Source of the DNA: JAJRPT01 sp964465945
GTDB taxonomy: Bacteria; Bacteroidota; Ignavibacteria; Kapaibacteriales; UBA2268
Direction: 5' to 3'
Length of the DNA: 64,000 bases
NCBI GenBank assembly: GCA_964465945.1
Contig: CAYXMM010000003.1
Span: 62,001-126,000, forward strand
The notes under the pieces were generated by a model. That model worked only from the letters and a program-made list of their open reading frames with translations, ran no database searches and was not told the DNA's origin. The position numbers and the translations under genes were made by a program. Below, one piece after another: positions 54,169-62,545 of the stretch; within the stretch, counting starts at the first letter, position 1; the number at the start of each line of letters is the position of its first letter.

Positions 54169-54795
54169 TTGCAAGAATTAAACCCAAAAGTTGATATATA
54201 TCTTGAAGAAGGTTGTGGAAGGTGTTCTAAATTTAGAACACCTCAGTGCAATGTCCATAGATGGCAAAATGAGTTGATCGCATTAAGAAAAATTGTTCTT
54301 GAAACGGGTCTAAAAGAAGAAATAAAGTGGAGCTATCCTTGCTATACTCATAATGGCAAGAATATACTAATGCTCGGAGCATTGAATAATTATGCCACAT
54401 TAAGCTTCTTCAAAGGGCAATTACTAAAAGATGAGTTTAAATTACTTGTTACCCCTGGTGAAAACTCTCAATCTTATGCTTTATTACAGGTTACAGATTT
54501 TAGTAAACTATCAGAACTTAAAGATATAATAAAATCATACATTTTTGAAGCGATAGAAAACGAAGAAAAAGGGTTGAAAATAATTTATGATAAAAGTAGA
54601 GAACAAATTCCAATAGAATTAACAGAATATTTTAATAACAATCCAGAAGTTCAAGAAGCGTTTACATCTCTAACACCTGGTAGACAACGTGGTTACATCA
54701 TTTATTTTTCTGCACCCAAACAATCTGCGACAAGAACAAAGAGAATTGAAAGCATGGTAAATAAAATAATGTCAGGCAAAGGTTTTCACGATTAA
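54169..54795 (+). CDS. YdeI family / DUF1801-type protein
   Basis: A 208-residue protein with an SCP-like DUF1801 fold (KEEIKWSYPCYTHNGKNILML, GALNNYATLSFFKGQLL) and a C-terminal YdeI-type helical extension (LTPGRQRGYIIYFSAPKQSATRTKRI). An N-terminal cysteine trio (CGRCSKFRTPQC) could bind metal. Start is TTG at 54169, 6 nt after the hydrolase stop. Function unknown; YdeI is linked to stress and peptide resistance in some bacteria. Confidence 0.78.
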   Translation: MQELNPKVDIYLEEGCGRCSKFRTPQCNVHRWQNELIALRKIVLETGLKEEIKWSYPCYTHNGKNILMLGALNNYATLSFFKGQLLKDEFKLLVTPGENSQSYALLQVTDFSKLSELKDIIKSYIFEAIENEEKGLKIIYDKSREQIPIELTEYFNNNPEVQEAFTSLTPGRQRGYIIYFSAPKQSATRTKRIESMVNKIMSGKGFHD

Positions 54796-54907
54796 TCAGT
54801 TATCTATTTAATTAAAAAAAATAATTAGAATATAGTTTCCCAGTAAGTTTTAAAATTCTAAATTATATAGTTCTTTGACAATTAAAAAATAATATAAAGC
54901 AAATAAT

Positions 54908-56671
54908 TTATCTTTTTACGTAATAAATTAAACATAGCGATAGAACTGCAATAGACATCCAAATTAAATTCCAGTTAGGGATGTTAGCGGAAACAACAAA
55001 AGCAGGCCCACCTGGGTCGTGAATAATTCCATTTACAATATTATCGTAATCTCCTTCACCTCCGTCAACAATCGTAAATGTAATTGTTGCAACCTGTTCG
55101 CCACCAACCATTTCAAATGAAGACTCAACATTTTTAAAATTAAAATAAAAACTATTTGAATTTAATTTGCGATAAATAGGATTATTTAACAAATCAGTCC
55201 CATGATAATAGATTTTAATCCTTGTAGTGTTTGAGTTCACCTTAAATTCAACTAAACCAAAAGGATAAAATAAACTATTTGAATTATCTGTTTCATTTAA
55301 AGTATTTACATCATAAATAGTTTTACCATTCAATTCTTCGACTGTAATATACGAACTTCCTGTTGCAGCCAATAAAGTTTTTACATGACTTTGTAACGAA
55401 TCAACAATTCCGTCACCATTTCCATCGCCATTATTTGGAATTTGGACTCCACTATCAGAAGGAGTAGTTATTGAAATTTGATTACTATAACTTGTCCCTT
55501 CCCCATTAGTCGCATAAGCTCTTATAAAATATGTTGTTTCATCATTTAAAGTATTTGCTGTATTTGAGAAAGCTGCCGAACCGCTCCCACTATTAAATTT
55601 AAACAAATTTGAACTAATTGTTGGATTGCTTGAAGTGCTAATTACAAACCCTTTTTCAGTTATTGAATTATTCCCATCTGAAGAAATTGAACCATTTAAA
55701 GTTACTGAATTTGCTGTTAAATTAGAACTTAATAATGTTCCTAAGGTCGGCTTTCTGAAATTATATTTAATTATTCTTCCATTAGTCCCAACCGCTATAC
55801 CTGTTTCATTAAAGAATTCAATTCTTGACAGATCTTGAGTTGTACCACTTGGTTCATTTAACCAGTTTGCACCACCATCTGTAGTTTTCAAAACCATACC
55901 ACCAGAAGCTGATATCCAACCAGTATTTGAATCTTTAAAATATACGCTATATAATGTATTTAAAGTGCCACTCGTTTGTAGCACCCAATTATCACCTCCA
56001 TCTGTGGATTTTAAAATTATGCCATTCGCAGCTACAATATACCCAATTTGACTTGTCGGAAAATGCACATCCCAAAGCAAATCAGACACACCAGAGTTTA
56101 TAGTGTTCCATGATATTCCTCCATTACTTGATTTCGCGATTTTTCCATTATCTCCAATTGCAATAATTGTACTGAAATCAAATTGCCAGACGCTCCAAAT
56201 TGCTCCTGTAAGTGCGCTAGGTCTTGAAACCCAGTTGTTTCCTCCATCACTTGAATAAAAAATATAATCGAATGACATAAATACCCAGAGATTCTGACTA
56301 TCATATACACATAAATCGCCTATAACTCCAAAATTTCCAGTATGTTGGTATGTCCAATTTGTTCCGCCATTAGTAGTCTTTGCAATTGTACCGTTTTCTC
56401 CAACAGCCCAGCCGAGATTACTATTTATAAACTGCACTGAATTAAAGTATGATGTTGTTCCACTTGGAATTGAAGCCCAGTTATTACCTTCATCAGTTGT
56501 TTTAACTATAGTTCCTTGGTCGCCAACAGCATAAGCAGTGTTATCATTTATTACAGATACACCCCATAGATTATGACCAGCACCTGTATTGACTTCTGTC
56601 CATGTTTGGCTAAGCAAATTCTGATTTGAAAATAGAATTGTGATAAAAATTATTTTAATGATATTAATCAC
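54908..56671 (-). CDS. Secreted YCF48-repeat protein with choice-of-anchor U domain and membrane anchor
   Basis: A 587-residue exported protein. Signal peptide (1-21); about six YCF48-like beta-propeller repeats (25-300) with GWAVGENGTIAKTTNGG units; a fibronectin-like domain (about 310-405); an acidic DGNGDGIVD Ca-binding-like stretch (415-425); a beta domain matching the choice-of-anchor U pattern (440-555); and a C-terminal IPNWNLIWMSIAVLSL hydrophobic helix with a basic end, resembling IPTL-CTERM anchors. It is surface or membrane displayed, and the role is unknown. The terminal anchor is odd in a genome that uses T9SS. Confidence 0.8.
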   Translation of the reverse strand: MINIIKIIFITILFSNQNLLSQTWTEVNTGAGHNLWGVSVINDNTAYAVGDQGTIVKTTDEGNNWASIPSGTTSYFNSVQFINSNLGWAVGENGTIAKTTNGGTNWTYQHTGNFGVIGDLCVYDSQNLWVFMSFDYIFYSSDGGNNWVSRPSALTGAIWSVWQFDFSTIIAIGDNGKIAKSSNGGISWNTINSGVSDLLWDVHFPTSQIGYIVAANGIILKSTDGGDNWVLQTSGTLNTLYSVYFKDSNTGWISASGGMVLKTTDGGANWLNEPSGTTQDLSRIEFFNETGIAVGTNGRIIKYNFRKPTLGTLLSSNLTANSVTLNGSISSDGNNSITEKGFVISTSSNPTISSNLFKFNSGSGSAAFSNTANTLNDETTYFIRAYATNGEGTSYSNQISITTPSDSGVQIPNNGDGNGDGIVDSLQSHVKTLLAATGSSYITVEELNGKTIYDVNTLNETDNSNSLFYPFGLVEFKVNSNTTRIKIYYHGTDLLNNPIYRKLNSNSFYFNFKNVESSFEMVGGEQVATITFTIVDGGEGDYDNIVNGIIHDPGGPAFVVSANIPNWNLIWMSIAVLSLCLIYYVKR

Positions 56672-56749
56672 TAAAGTTCATCCTGAATATAATTTTATAC
56701 ACTGATTATCGGTTATATTTTGAAAAACTTTAATTTAATTAAAAATAAT

Positions 56750-57445
56750 TCATCTTCCATGAGAAATTATTCGCCCGTCCTCCATTTCAATTGTGCGAAA
56801 AGTTTTTGCAGCGAAGTCCATATCGTGTGTTACAATCAGTAATGTTTGCTTATAAACTTCGGCTAATTCAAGGAAAATATTAAAAACTATCTCGCTGTTT
56901 TTTTTATCTAAATTACCTGTTGGTTCATCTCCAATTATGATTAATGGGTTGTTTATCAATGAGCGGGCTATTGCTACTCTTTGTTTCTGCCCACCGCTAA
57001 TTTGATTCGGTAATTTATAAGCTTCACTATCAATCCCTAATATTTTTAATTTTTCTATCGCATTGTGTTCTACTTCTTCTCTGCTTTTCTTTCCATACTT
57101 TAAGCCGGGTATCATAACATTTTCTAATACGTTAAATTCGTTTAATAAGTAATGAAATTGAAATACGAAGCCAATTTGTTCATTCCGCACTTTTGATAGA
57201 TGACTATCTTTTTTACCTGTCATTAAAACATTGTTTAAATATAATTCACCTTCGTAGTCTGTATCCATTGTTGATAAAATGTAAAGTAATGTTGATTTAC
57301 CGCAGCCAGATTTACCAATAATGGAGACAAATTCGCCAGAATCAACATAAAATGAAATCTCTTTTAAAACTTTGATTGAGATTGGGTCAGTAAATGTTTT
57401 ACTTATGCTTTTGGCTTCAATTATTTTAGAATTTTGGTTAGTCAA
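56750..57445 (-). CDS. ABC transporter ATP-binding protein (LolD/MacB-type)
   Basis: A 231-residue ATPase: Walker A GKSGCGKST (44-52), Q-loop in VFQFHYLL, signature ISGGQKQRVAIARSL (149-163), Walker B LIIIGDEPTGNLD (168-180) and H-loop TH. It energises the FtsX-type permease of the same operon for export of lipoproteins or other envelope substrates. Start is TTG at 57445, immediately after the stop of the permease-tail copy. Confidence 0.93.
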   Translation of the reverse strand: MTNQNSKIIEAKSISKTFTDPISIKVLKEISFYVDSGEFVSIIGKSGCGKSTLLYILSTMDTDYEGELYLNNVLMTGKKDSHLSKVRNEQIGFVFQFHYLLNEFNVLENVMIPGLKYGKKSREEVEHNAIEKLKILGIDSEAYKLPNQISGGQKQRVAIARSLINNPLIIIGDEPTGNLDKKNSEIVFNIFLELAEVYKQTLLIVTHDMDFAAKTFRTIEMEDGRIISHGR

Positions 57446-57763
57446 TTATTTCCCTCTAATTATTTCGACAGGGTCAATTTTACTTGCTTTCCGTGCTGGA
57501 AAGTAACCTGAAAAATAAGTTGTTATAGTTGAAAATGATACACCAATTATATAAAATAATGGATCATAATTAACTGGAAATGTTGTCATTGTTGGCAACG
57601 ATTCGGCATGGAACGGAATGTGGTCAATAATGTATGAAAAACCAAATCCTAAAAGTAACCCTACAATCCCACCAACTATACCTATTACTAAAGCAATCTC
57701 AATAAATATAAAATTTACATCTTTCCCAGAAAAATCTGTTGAAGTACTATCAATAAAATTCAA
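57446..57763 (-). pseudogene. Duplicated 3' end of the FtsX-type permease
   Basis: This frame encodes the last 95 residues of the permease at 59060-60319 without change (FSGKDVNFIFIEIALVIG ... to DPVEIIRGK), preceded by ten unrelated residues. It lacks the first helix and periplasmic domain, so it is a fragment. Its last seven codons differ from the intact copy only by synonymous changes. It sits exactly where the real permease should meet the ATPase. Confidence 0.88.
57468..57733 (-). repeat. 266-bp direct repeat, copy B
   Basis: Identical by eye to 59082-59347. The two copies enclose the 1.35-kb segment 57734-59081. Confidence 0.88.
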
Positions 57764-58847
57764 AACTTATTGTCCCTTCGATTTTTGTGGAATCAGAATT
57801 GACAACCGTGTGAGTAGTATTATATTTTTTTTCATCATCAATATAAATATAAAAATAATCAAACTCTACCGATGGATCGCCATTTGATAAGTCTATAACT
57901 TTGCTTTCTCCGGGTATGTAATATTTTAATAAATTAAATCCGCTAAAGTGAAATATTATACTAGTTTTTTCTAAATAAACTCCCATTTCTTCCCCGTACC
58001 TTATTTCAATATTTTTTATGTTTAAACTATCATCAATATATATAACAGCATCGTATATTTCTTTACCTATAACATTAGTTCTATCAATATAAGTATAACT
58101 AAATGGATAAATACTATTATTGTCTTTGTTTATAATATCGTAGTAAAAAATATTAAACTTATATGTTACTGTATCATTTTTATAAAAATATTTATTATTA
58201 GTATTATAATCATCAAAATATAGTAAATTAATAAATTTTATATCAAATTGACTAACGGCTATTATTTTACTTAAACCTGTATTTATTTTTTCTGGTAAAC
58301 TTATATTCTCAAGATTTTTTGTCATATAATTCTTTTTTATTAAACCAATCGTCCATAGGATTCTTGTTGGCATAACATCCATTACCATGTATTCATCTTT
58401 ATAATTATTTAGTAGTTTCTTATAAATTGTTTTTGTTGCAGTCTCTATTTTAATAAAATAACACAAAGATCTATTGTTTGTAGGAAAATTTTTATTTACG
58501 TAATTACTATTGACATTTGAATTTAGAATAGTTCTTCCTAAAATATCATAGACTTCAACACTACGCATTTGTTCCTTTGAATTTATTCTTAAACTATTTC
58601 CGCTTATCGCTATATCAATAAAATTTTCTGTTGACACAGAATTCATTTCAAGTATATCACTAATGTCAATAACTTTCGAGTATGGTATAATCGTATCAAT
58701 CTTTAAAGCATGACAATAAAAAAATACTGAATCTAAATCAATATCTTGTCCATTGTAAATATCAAAAATATCGAATTCTATTTTTTGAGCAAATATATTT
58801 GAGTAAAAAATAATTTGAAAAATCAAAATATAAAATACTTTATCCAT
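57750..58847 (-). CDS. Exported protein with an internal T9SS-like domain
   Basis: A 365-residue protein inserted inside the ABC operon. Signal peptide (1-20). Residues 85-148 (RSVEVYDILGRTILN, SLCYFIKIETATKTIYKKL) resemble a T9SS type A sorting domain, but a 215-residue beta-rich region follows, so the domain is not terminal as sorting requires. The second part (from about MDVMPTRILW) may once have been a separate gene. A TAATTTTG box on the minus strand at 58893-58886 with TTG at 58918-58916 could be its own promoter. Function unknown. Confidence 0.68.
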   Translation of the reverse strand: MDKVFYILIFQIIFYSNIFAQKIEFDIFDIYNGQDIDLDSVFFYCHALKIDTIIPYSKVIDISDILEMNSVSTENFIDIAISGNSLRINSKEQMRSVEVYDILGRTILNSNVNSNYVNKNFPTNNRSLCYFIKIETATKTIYKKLLNNYKDEYMVMDVMPTRILWTIGLIKKNYMTKNLENISLPEKINTGLSKIIAVSQFDIKFINLLYFDDYNTNNKYFYKNDTVTYKFNIFYYDIINKDNNSIYPFSYTYIDRTNVIGKEIYDAVIYIDDSLNIKNIEIRYGEEMGVYLEKTSIIFHFSGFNLLKYYIPGESKVIDLSNGDPSVEFDYFYIYIDDEKKYNTTHTVVNSDSTKIEGTISFEFY

Positions 58848-59059
58848 AATTATACCTCTTGATTTTATTTATTAGAATATTTTTTCAAAATTATAAAAAG
58901 TTTAATTAATAATGACAAATGAATAATAAAAATATTAAAAAAAAAATCATACTTATTAAAATTATCACTATAAATAATTTAAATAACCTATAACGTAAAA
59001 ATTTTTATAAATTTCAAAAAATTTATTTTTCCTATTTTTTTACTCATAACCTTATTCAT
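58848..59059. other. Gap between the inserted gene and the permease
   Basis: About 210 bases, very AT-rich. It holds a candidate minus-strand promoter (58886-58918) and no recognisable gene. Confidence 0.45.
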
Positions 59060-60319
59060 TTATTTACCTCTTATAATCTCTACAGGGTCAATTTTACTTG
59101 CTTTCCGTGCTGGAAAGTAACCTGAAAAATAAGTTGTTATAGTTGAAAATGATACACCAATTATATAAAATAATGGATCATAATTAACTGGAAATGTTGT
59201 CATTGTTGGCAACGATTCGGCATGGAACGGAATGTGGTCAATAATGTATGAAAAACCAAATCCTAAAAGTAACCCTACAATCCCACCAACTATACCTATT
59301 ACTAAAGCAATCTCAATAAATATAAAATTTACATCTTTCCCAGAAAAGCCAGTTGCTTTCAAAATTGCAATAGAATCCATCTTTTCATATATCATCATAT
59401 TTAATATATTATAAATTCCAAAGCCAGCGACAATTAGCAAGGTAATCCCCACCGCATAAGATATTAAAGACCTAACCGATGAGCCAGTTTCAAATTGCGA
59501 ATTTGCTGTTTGAATATCAACTGCTTGTATCTCAAATACTTTAGCATATTTCTTTGCTAATGCAGGCGCTTTATTTAAGTCATGTAACTTTATTTGTATA
59601 TCAGTGATGTAATTTTTAGGTTTTCCGAGTATTTTTTGTGTTGTAGAGATGTTACAAAAACTCTGAACCTTGTCATATTCTTCAAGCCCAGACTGAAATA
59701 TTCCAACTACTTTCAAAGGAAAAGTATTTCCATCAGTTGTTTTGATTTGAATATTATCCCCAACGTTAGCCATTATTTTCTTTGCAATTCCAGAGCCAAG
59801 AATGATACTATTTGGCACGTTATTCAAGTCGATTGAATTTCCTTGAATTATATATTCATTAAACTTAAATAAATTTGCTTCTGAAACTACATCAATCCCA
59901 TTCACCATTCCATTTAATCTAATTTGTCCAACCATAAAAAATACAGGTGCTGATGTTCTTCTTGAAATTCCAAGCACATTTGGGTCGCTTTCTAAAACTT
60001 TTATAATTGGTTCGCTATTATAAATTTCAATTCGTTCATTTTTTGGTTTGATATTTTTAACAAAATTTATTGAATTTTTATATTCAGAGCTCTTGTCTAT
60101 TGCTTGATTGTCTGATGCCTGTATCTCTTTATATAATCTAATATGCGGTGTTCTATTCAAAATTAATCCGTCAAGCATTTCATTAAGTCCACCCATAAAG
60201 CTAAGTAATGTGATAAACATTGAAATACTAAAAGTAACGCCTATTGCTGCAATAAGAGTTTGTTTTAGTCGAGCTTTAAGTAAAGCAAATGAAATATTTG
60301 AAATTAATTTAAATTGCAT
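59060..60319 (-). CDS. FtsX/LolC-type ABC transporter permease
   Basis: A 419-residue permease: one N-terminal helix (about 20-40), a large periplasmic MacB-PCD-like domain, and three C-terminal helices (about 285-310, 335-360, 385-405) of the FtsX fold, ending in the conserved DPVEIIRGK. It works with the upstream adaptor and the ATPase at 56750. Bases 59082-59347, encoding residues 325-412, recur exactly at 57468-57733. The start is directly after the adaptor stop (TAAATG). Confidence 0.9.
   Translation of the reverse strand: MQFKLISNISFALLKARLKQTLIAAIGVTFSISMFITLLSFMGGLNEMLDGLILNRTPHIRLYKEIQASDNQAIDKSSEYKNSINFVKNIKPKNERIEIYNSEPIIKVLESDPNVLGISRRTSAPVFFMVGQIRLNGMVNGIDVVSEANLFKFNEYIIQGNSIDLNNVPNSIILGSGIAKKIMANVGDNIQIKTTDGNTFPLKVVGIFQSGLEEYDKVQSFCNISTTQKILGKPKNYITDIQIKLHDLNKAPALAKKYAKVFEIQAVDIQTANSQFETGSSVRSLISYAVGITLLIVAGFGIYNILNMMIYEKMDSIAILKATGFSGKDVNFIFIEIALVIGIVGGIVGLLLGFGFSYIIDHIPFHAESLPTMTTFPVNYDPLFYIIGVSFSTITTYFSGYFPARKASKIDPVEIIRGK
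59082..59347 (-). repeat. 266-bp direct repeat, copy A (inside permease)
   Basis: Identical by eye to 57468-57733. It is the part of the permease gene from residue 325 to 412. Confidence 0.88.
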
Positions 60320-61387
60320 TTAGGGCTTTATAATTTCTGTATTTTTATCAATTCCAGATAGAATTTCTACTTTTTTATAGTCTTTCAAACCAGGTGTTAC
60401 TTTTTTTGAACTGCCATCTTTAAGTGTAACGCTATTGTTATTCAAGTATTCAAGTGGGATTACAAGTGTATTTTTTTTAGAATTAATAACTATATTCGCT
60501 TCAAAACTTGAGTTTGGATAAAGAACGTTTGGACGCTTTACAAACTCTGCTTCTACTTGAAAGGTTTTAGTCTGCTCATTCATTAAAGGGTTGATTTTAG
60601 AAACTTTCGCTGTAAAAATACTATCAAGGTAGCTATTTAATTCGATAATAACTTCTTGTCCGATTCTAATATCTTTAATGTCTTTCTCGTCAATATCCAT
60701 TTTAAGAATAAAGTCATTTCTTTTTCCAATCACTGCAAGTGGTTTTTGTGGAGTTACAAGATCACCTTTCTCAACGTAAATTTCATAAATTTCACCATTA
60801 ACAAGACTTTTAATACTAAAATCATCAAATAATGCATCAGCAATTTTTAAATTATTGATTGATTGTTTCGCGCTAAAATTGACTTGTCTTTTTACTTGGT
60901 CATACATTTCTTTTGCAGAAATATAAGCAGATTTTGAACTTTTATATTTTAATTCTGCTCTATCTAAATCATTTTTTGAACCAACTGATTTAGTCCAAAG
61001 ATTTTTTTGTTTTTCGTAGAGCAAAGAATCATTTTCAAGGACACTTTCGGCAAGATTAACTTTACTTTTCGCTTCATCAAGTTTACTTTGATTTAATTTT
61101 CGGTCGGAAAACTCTCGTGAAAGAATAGCATTTTCCTTATTAAAGTTTTGAGCATCATTTTTAATAGAAATAAACACTTCACCAGCATTTATACTATCAC
61201 CTTCAACTTTTACAATATTTTCAACAATCCCACTTACAGTGGCAAACACTTGATATTGTTCTCTTGCTTCGATTTTCCCAGATGCATAAACCGATTCTGT
61301 AATATTGCTTATAATTGGCTTAATACTTTCTTTCTCCTTAGAGCAAGAAATAAGAATAAGAAGTAAAATAGGTAGATAGTATTTCAT
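60320..61387 (-). CDS. HlyD-type periplasmic adaptor lipoprotein of an ABC efflux system
   Basis: A 355-residue adaptor with lipobox LISC (about residue 15). Lipoyl-half motifs VFATVSGIVENIVKVEGDSINAG and SLVNGEIYEIYVEKGDLVTPQ, a coiled-coil hairpin of about 110 residues (residues 80-170) and beta-barrel strands with DIRIGQEVIIELNSYL. It forms a MacA-like adaptor in the operon adaptor-permease-ATPase. Confidence 0.9.
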   Translation of the reverse strand: MKYYLPILLLILISCSKEKESIKPIISNITESVYASGKIEAREQYQVFATVSGIVENIVKVEGDSINAGEVFISIKNDAQNFNKENAILSREFSDRKLNQSKLDEAKSKVNLAESVLENDSLLYEKQKNLWTKSVGSKNDLDRAELKYKSSKSAYISAKEMYDQVKRQVNFSAKQSINNLKIADALFDDFSIKSLVNGEIYEIYVEKGDLVTPQKPLAVIGKRNDFILKMDIDEKDIKDIRIGQEVIIELNSYLDSIFTAKVSKINPLMNEQTKTFQVEAEFVKRPNVLYPNSSFEANIVINSKKNTLVIPLEYLNNNSVTLKDGSSKKVTPGLKDYKKVEILSGIDKNTEIIKP

Positions 61388-61511
61388 ATAAAACTTGTTA
61401 TTTTCAATATGTCAAAATTAAACAATAATAAGGTTTTAACCTAAAATTGAATATTTTTTTCTTAATTTTTAGCAAATCTTAATTCTATTTGCCTGAGTAT
61501 ATACTTGTAAA

Positions 61512-61566
61512 TTTATTCTTGAATTTATATTTTACTTTTAACAAAAAAAAGCCCTAAAAAATAGGG
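61512..61566 (+). repeat. 55-bp direct repeat, left copy (terminator remnant)
   Basis: Near-identical to 62460-62514 (differences confined to a few bases in the TTTT/AAC region). It contains GCCCTAAAAAATAGGG, a terminator-like hairpin. Confidence 0.75.
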
Positions 61567-61931
61567 ATTCGCTGCGCTCATTATGGCGAGTTCTTAGGTT
61601 TTGTGATTGGTTTGATTTATTTGATTGAAATAAATCAATTCGCCCAAAGGAAAGAAATTAAATTATTTCATTTCGGCTCCGCTCAATGAACTAAAGAAAA
61701 CCACCCCGTTTACTTCGCTGCCACCCCTCAAATATAGAGGAATTTTTTATTGGAATTTTTTTTACTACAATTTCACTTTCCGTGTGATATTATTCTACCA
61801 CATTACAATATTGATTTATAAATGCTTATGTATTAAACATAAGAAAATTTATATGATTAAATTTGAATTAATTATATTTATATAATATAAGTTTATTTAT
61901 TACGTTAATGGAAAAAAATGAGGGATTAAAT
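61567..61931. other. Repeat-rich non-coding gap before the toxin-antitoxin pair
   Basis: Two degenerate copies of the GTCAT-type dispersed motif (61567-61588 and 61668-61692), a 10-bp hairpin TGATTTATTT/AAATAAATCA at 61613-61637, and a hairpin CTTATGT/ACATAAG at 61825-61843 that could be an operator. No gene. Confidence 0.5.
61825..61843 (+). promoter_or_regulatory. Inverted repeat upstream of hicB, possible operator
   Basis: CTTATGT, ATTAA, ACATAAG. It lies 89 nt before hicB. TA operons are usually autorepressed through such repeats, but this HicB has no DNA-binding domain visible. Confidence 0.3.
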
Positions 61932-62147
61932 ATGAAGTTTAATGTAATATTATCTGAGGCAGAAGAGGGTGGATATAATTCTATTGTACCAGCTCTTGAT
62001 GGTTGCTTTTCGGAAGGTAACAGCATAGAAGAAGCATTAGAAAACACAAAAGAAGCAATTTTTTGTTATTTAGAAGGTCTGGAAAAAGTTAATAATTATA
62101 GAACTCAAAATCATGACATAATTAGGGAACTTGAGGTTATAATTTGA
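61932..62147 (+). CDS. hicB: HicB-type antitoxin
   Basis: A 71-residue protein with the HicB partial RNase-H-like fold: MKFNVILSEAEEGGYNSIVPALDGCFSEG and SIEEALENTKEAIFCYLEGL, given here by region. It is the short form without a C-terminal DNA-binding domain. The start at 61932 has a GAGGG ribosome site (61919-61923) eight bases away; the ATG at 61908 lacks one. It neutralises the HicA toxin, whose start overlaps by 4 nt. Confidence 0.88.
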   Translation: MKFNVILSEAEEGGYNSIVPALDGCFSEGNSIEEALENTKEAIFCYLEGLEKVNNYRTQNHDIIRELEVII

Positions 62148-62359
62148 GTAATACTTTTTCTGGTAAAGACGTAATAAAAGTATTAAAAAAGTTAGGATAT
62201 TCTATTGATCATCAAAGGGGTAGCCATATATTTTTGTACAATCCTGAATTAAATAATAGTGTTATTGTTCCTAACCATAAAGAATTAAAAAAGGGTACAT
62301 TACATAATATTTTAAAGAAAGCAAAGTTAAGTGTTACAGATTTACAAAAAAGTAAGTAA
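62144..62359 (+). CDS. hicA: HicA-type mRNA interferase toxin
   Basis: A 71-residue dsRBD-like toxin with the YcfA/HicA signature: GKDVIKVLKKLGYSIDHQRGSH (catalytic His28), VIVPNHKELKKGTLHNILKKA. It cleaves mRNA when not bound by HicB. Start is TTG at 62144, overlapping the hicB stop (TTGA). The order antitoxin-toxin is reversed compared with E. coli hicAB but is common. Confidence 0.9.
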   Translation: MSNTFSGKDVIKVLKKLGYSIDHQRGSHIFLYNPELNNSVIVPNHKELKKGTLHNILKKAKLSVTDLQKSK

Positions 62360-62402
62360 ATATTTATTATTTTTATTTGAATTTATTTTTTTAACTGGAT
62401 TT

Positions 62403-62422
62403 TTCGCTTCGCTCAAAATGAC
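62403..62422 (+). repeat. Copy of a dispersed GTCAT-type motif
   Basis: TTCGCTTCGCTCAAAATGAC reads on the other strand as GTCATTTTGAGCGAAGCGAA, a clean copy of a motif seen degenerately at 15859-15880, 61567-61588 and 61668-61692. Confidence 0.6.
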
Positions 62423-62459
62423 GGGAGTGGTGTTTTTTTGTGCTTAATTTAAAAGAACT

Positions 62460-62514
62460 TTTATTCTTGAATTTATATTTTTATTTTCAACAAAAAAAGC
62501 CCTAAAAAATAGGG
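62460..62514 (+). repeat. 55-bp direct repeat, right copy
   Basis: Near-identical to 61512-61566; together they enclose the hicBA pair. Confidence 0.75.
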
Positions 62515-62516
62515 CT
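62498..62516 (-). terminator. Terminator behind the lipoprotein gene pair
   Basis: On the minus strand AGCCCTA/TAGGGCT around a T-loop is followed by seven T. It serves the lipoprotein operon ending at 62546. Confidence 0.75.
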
Positions 62517-62545
62517 AATTAAAAATATTATGAAGACAAAATTAA

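Noticed and set aside
57446..57763. Separate small membrane protein gene
   Set aside because: It is a fragment of the permease with a new out-of-context TTG start; no independent ribosome site or fold.
61613..61637. Hairpin as a transposon end or attC-type site
   Set aside because: No transposase, target duplication or integrase is nearby, and the stem is simple A/T sequence.
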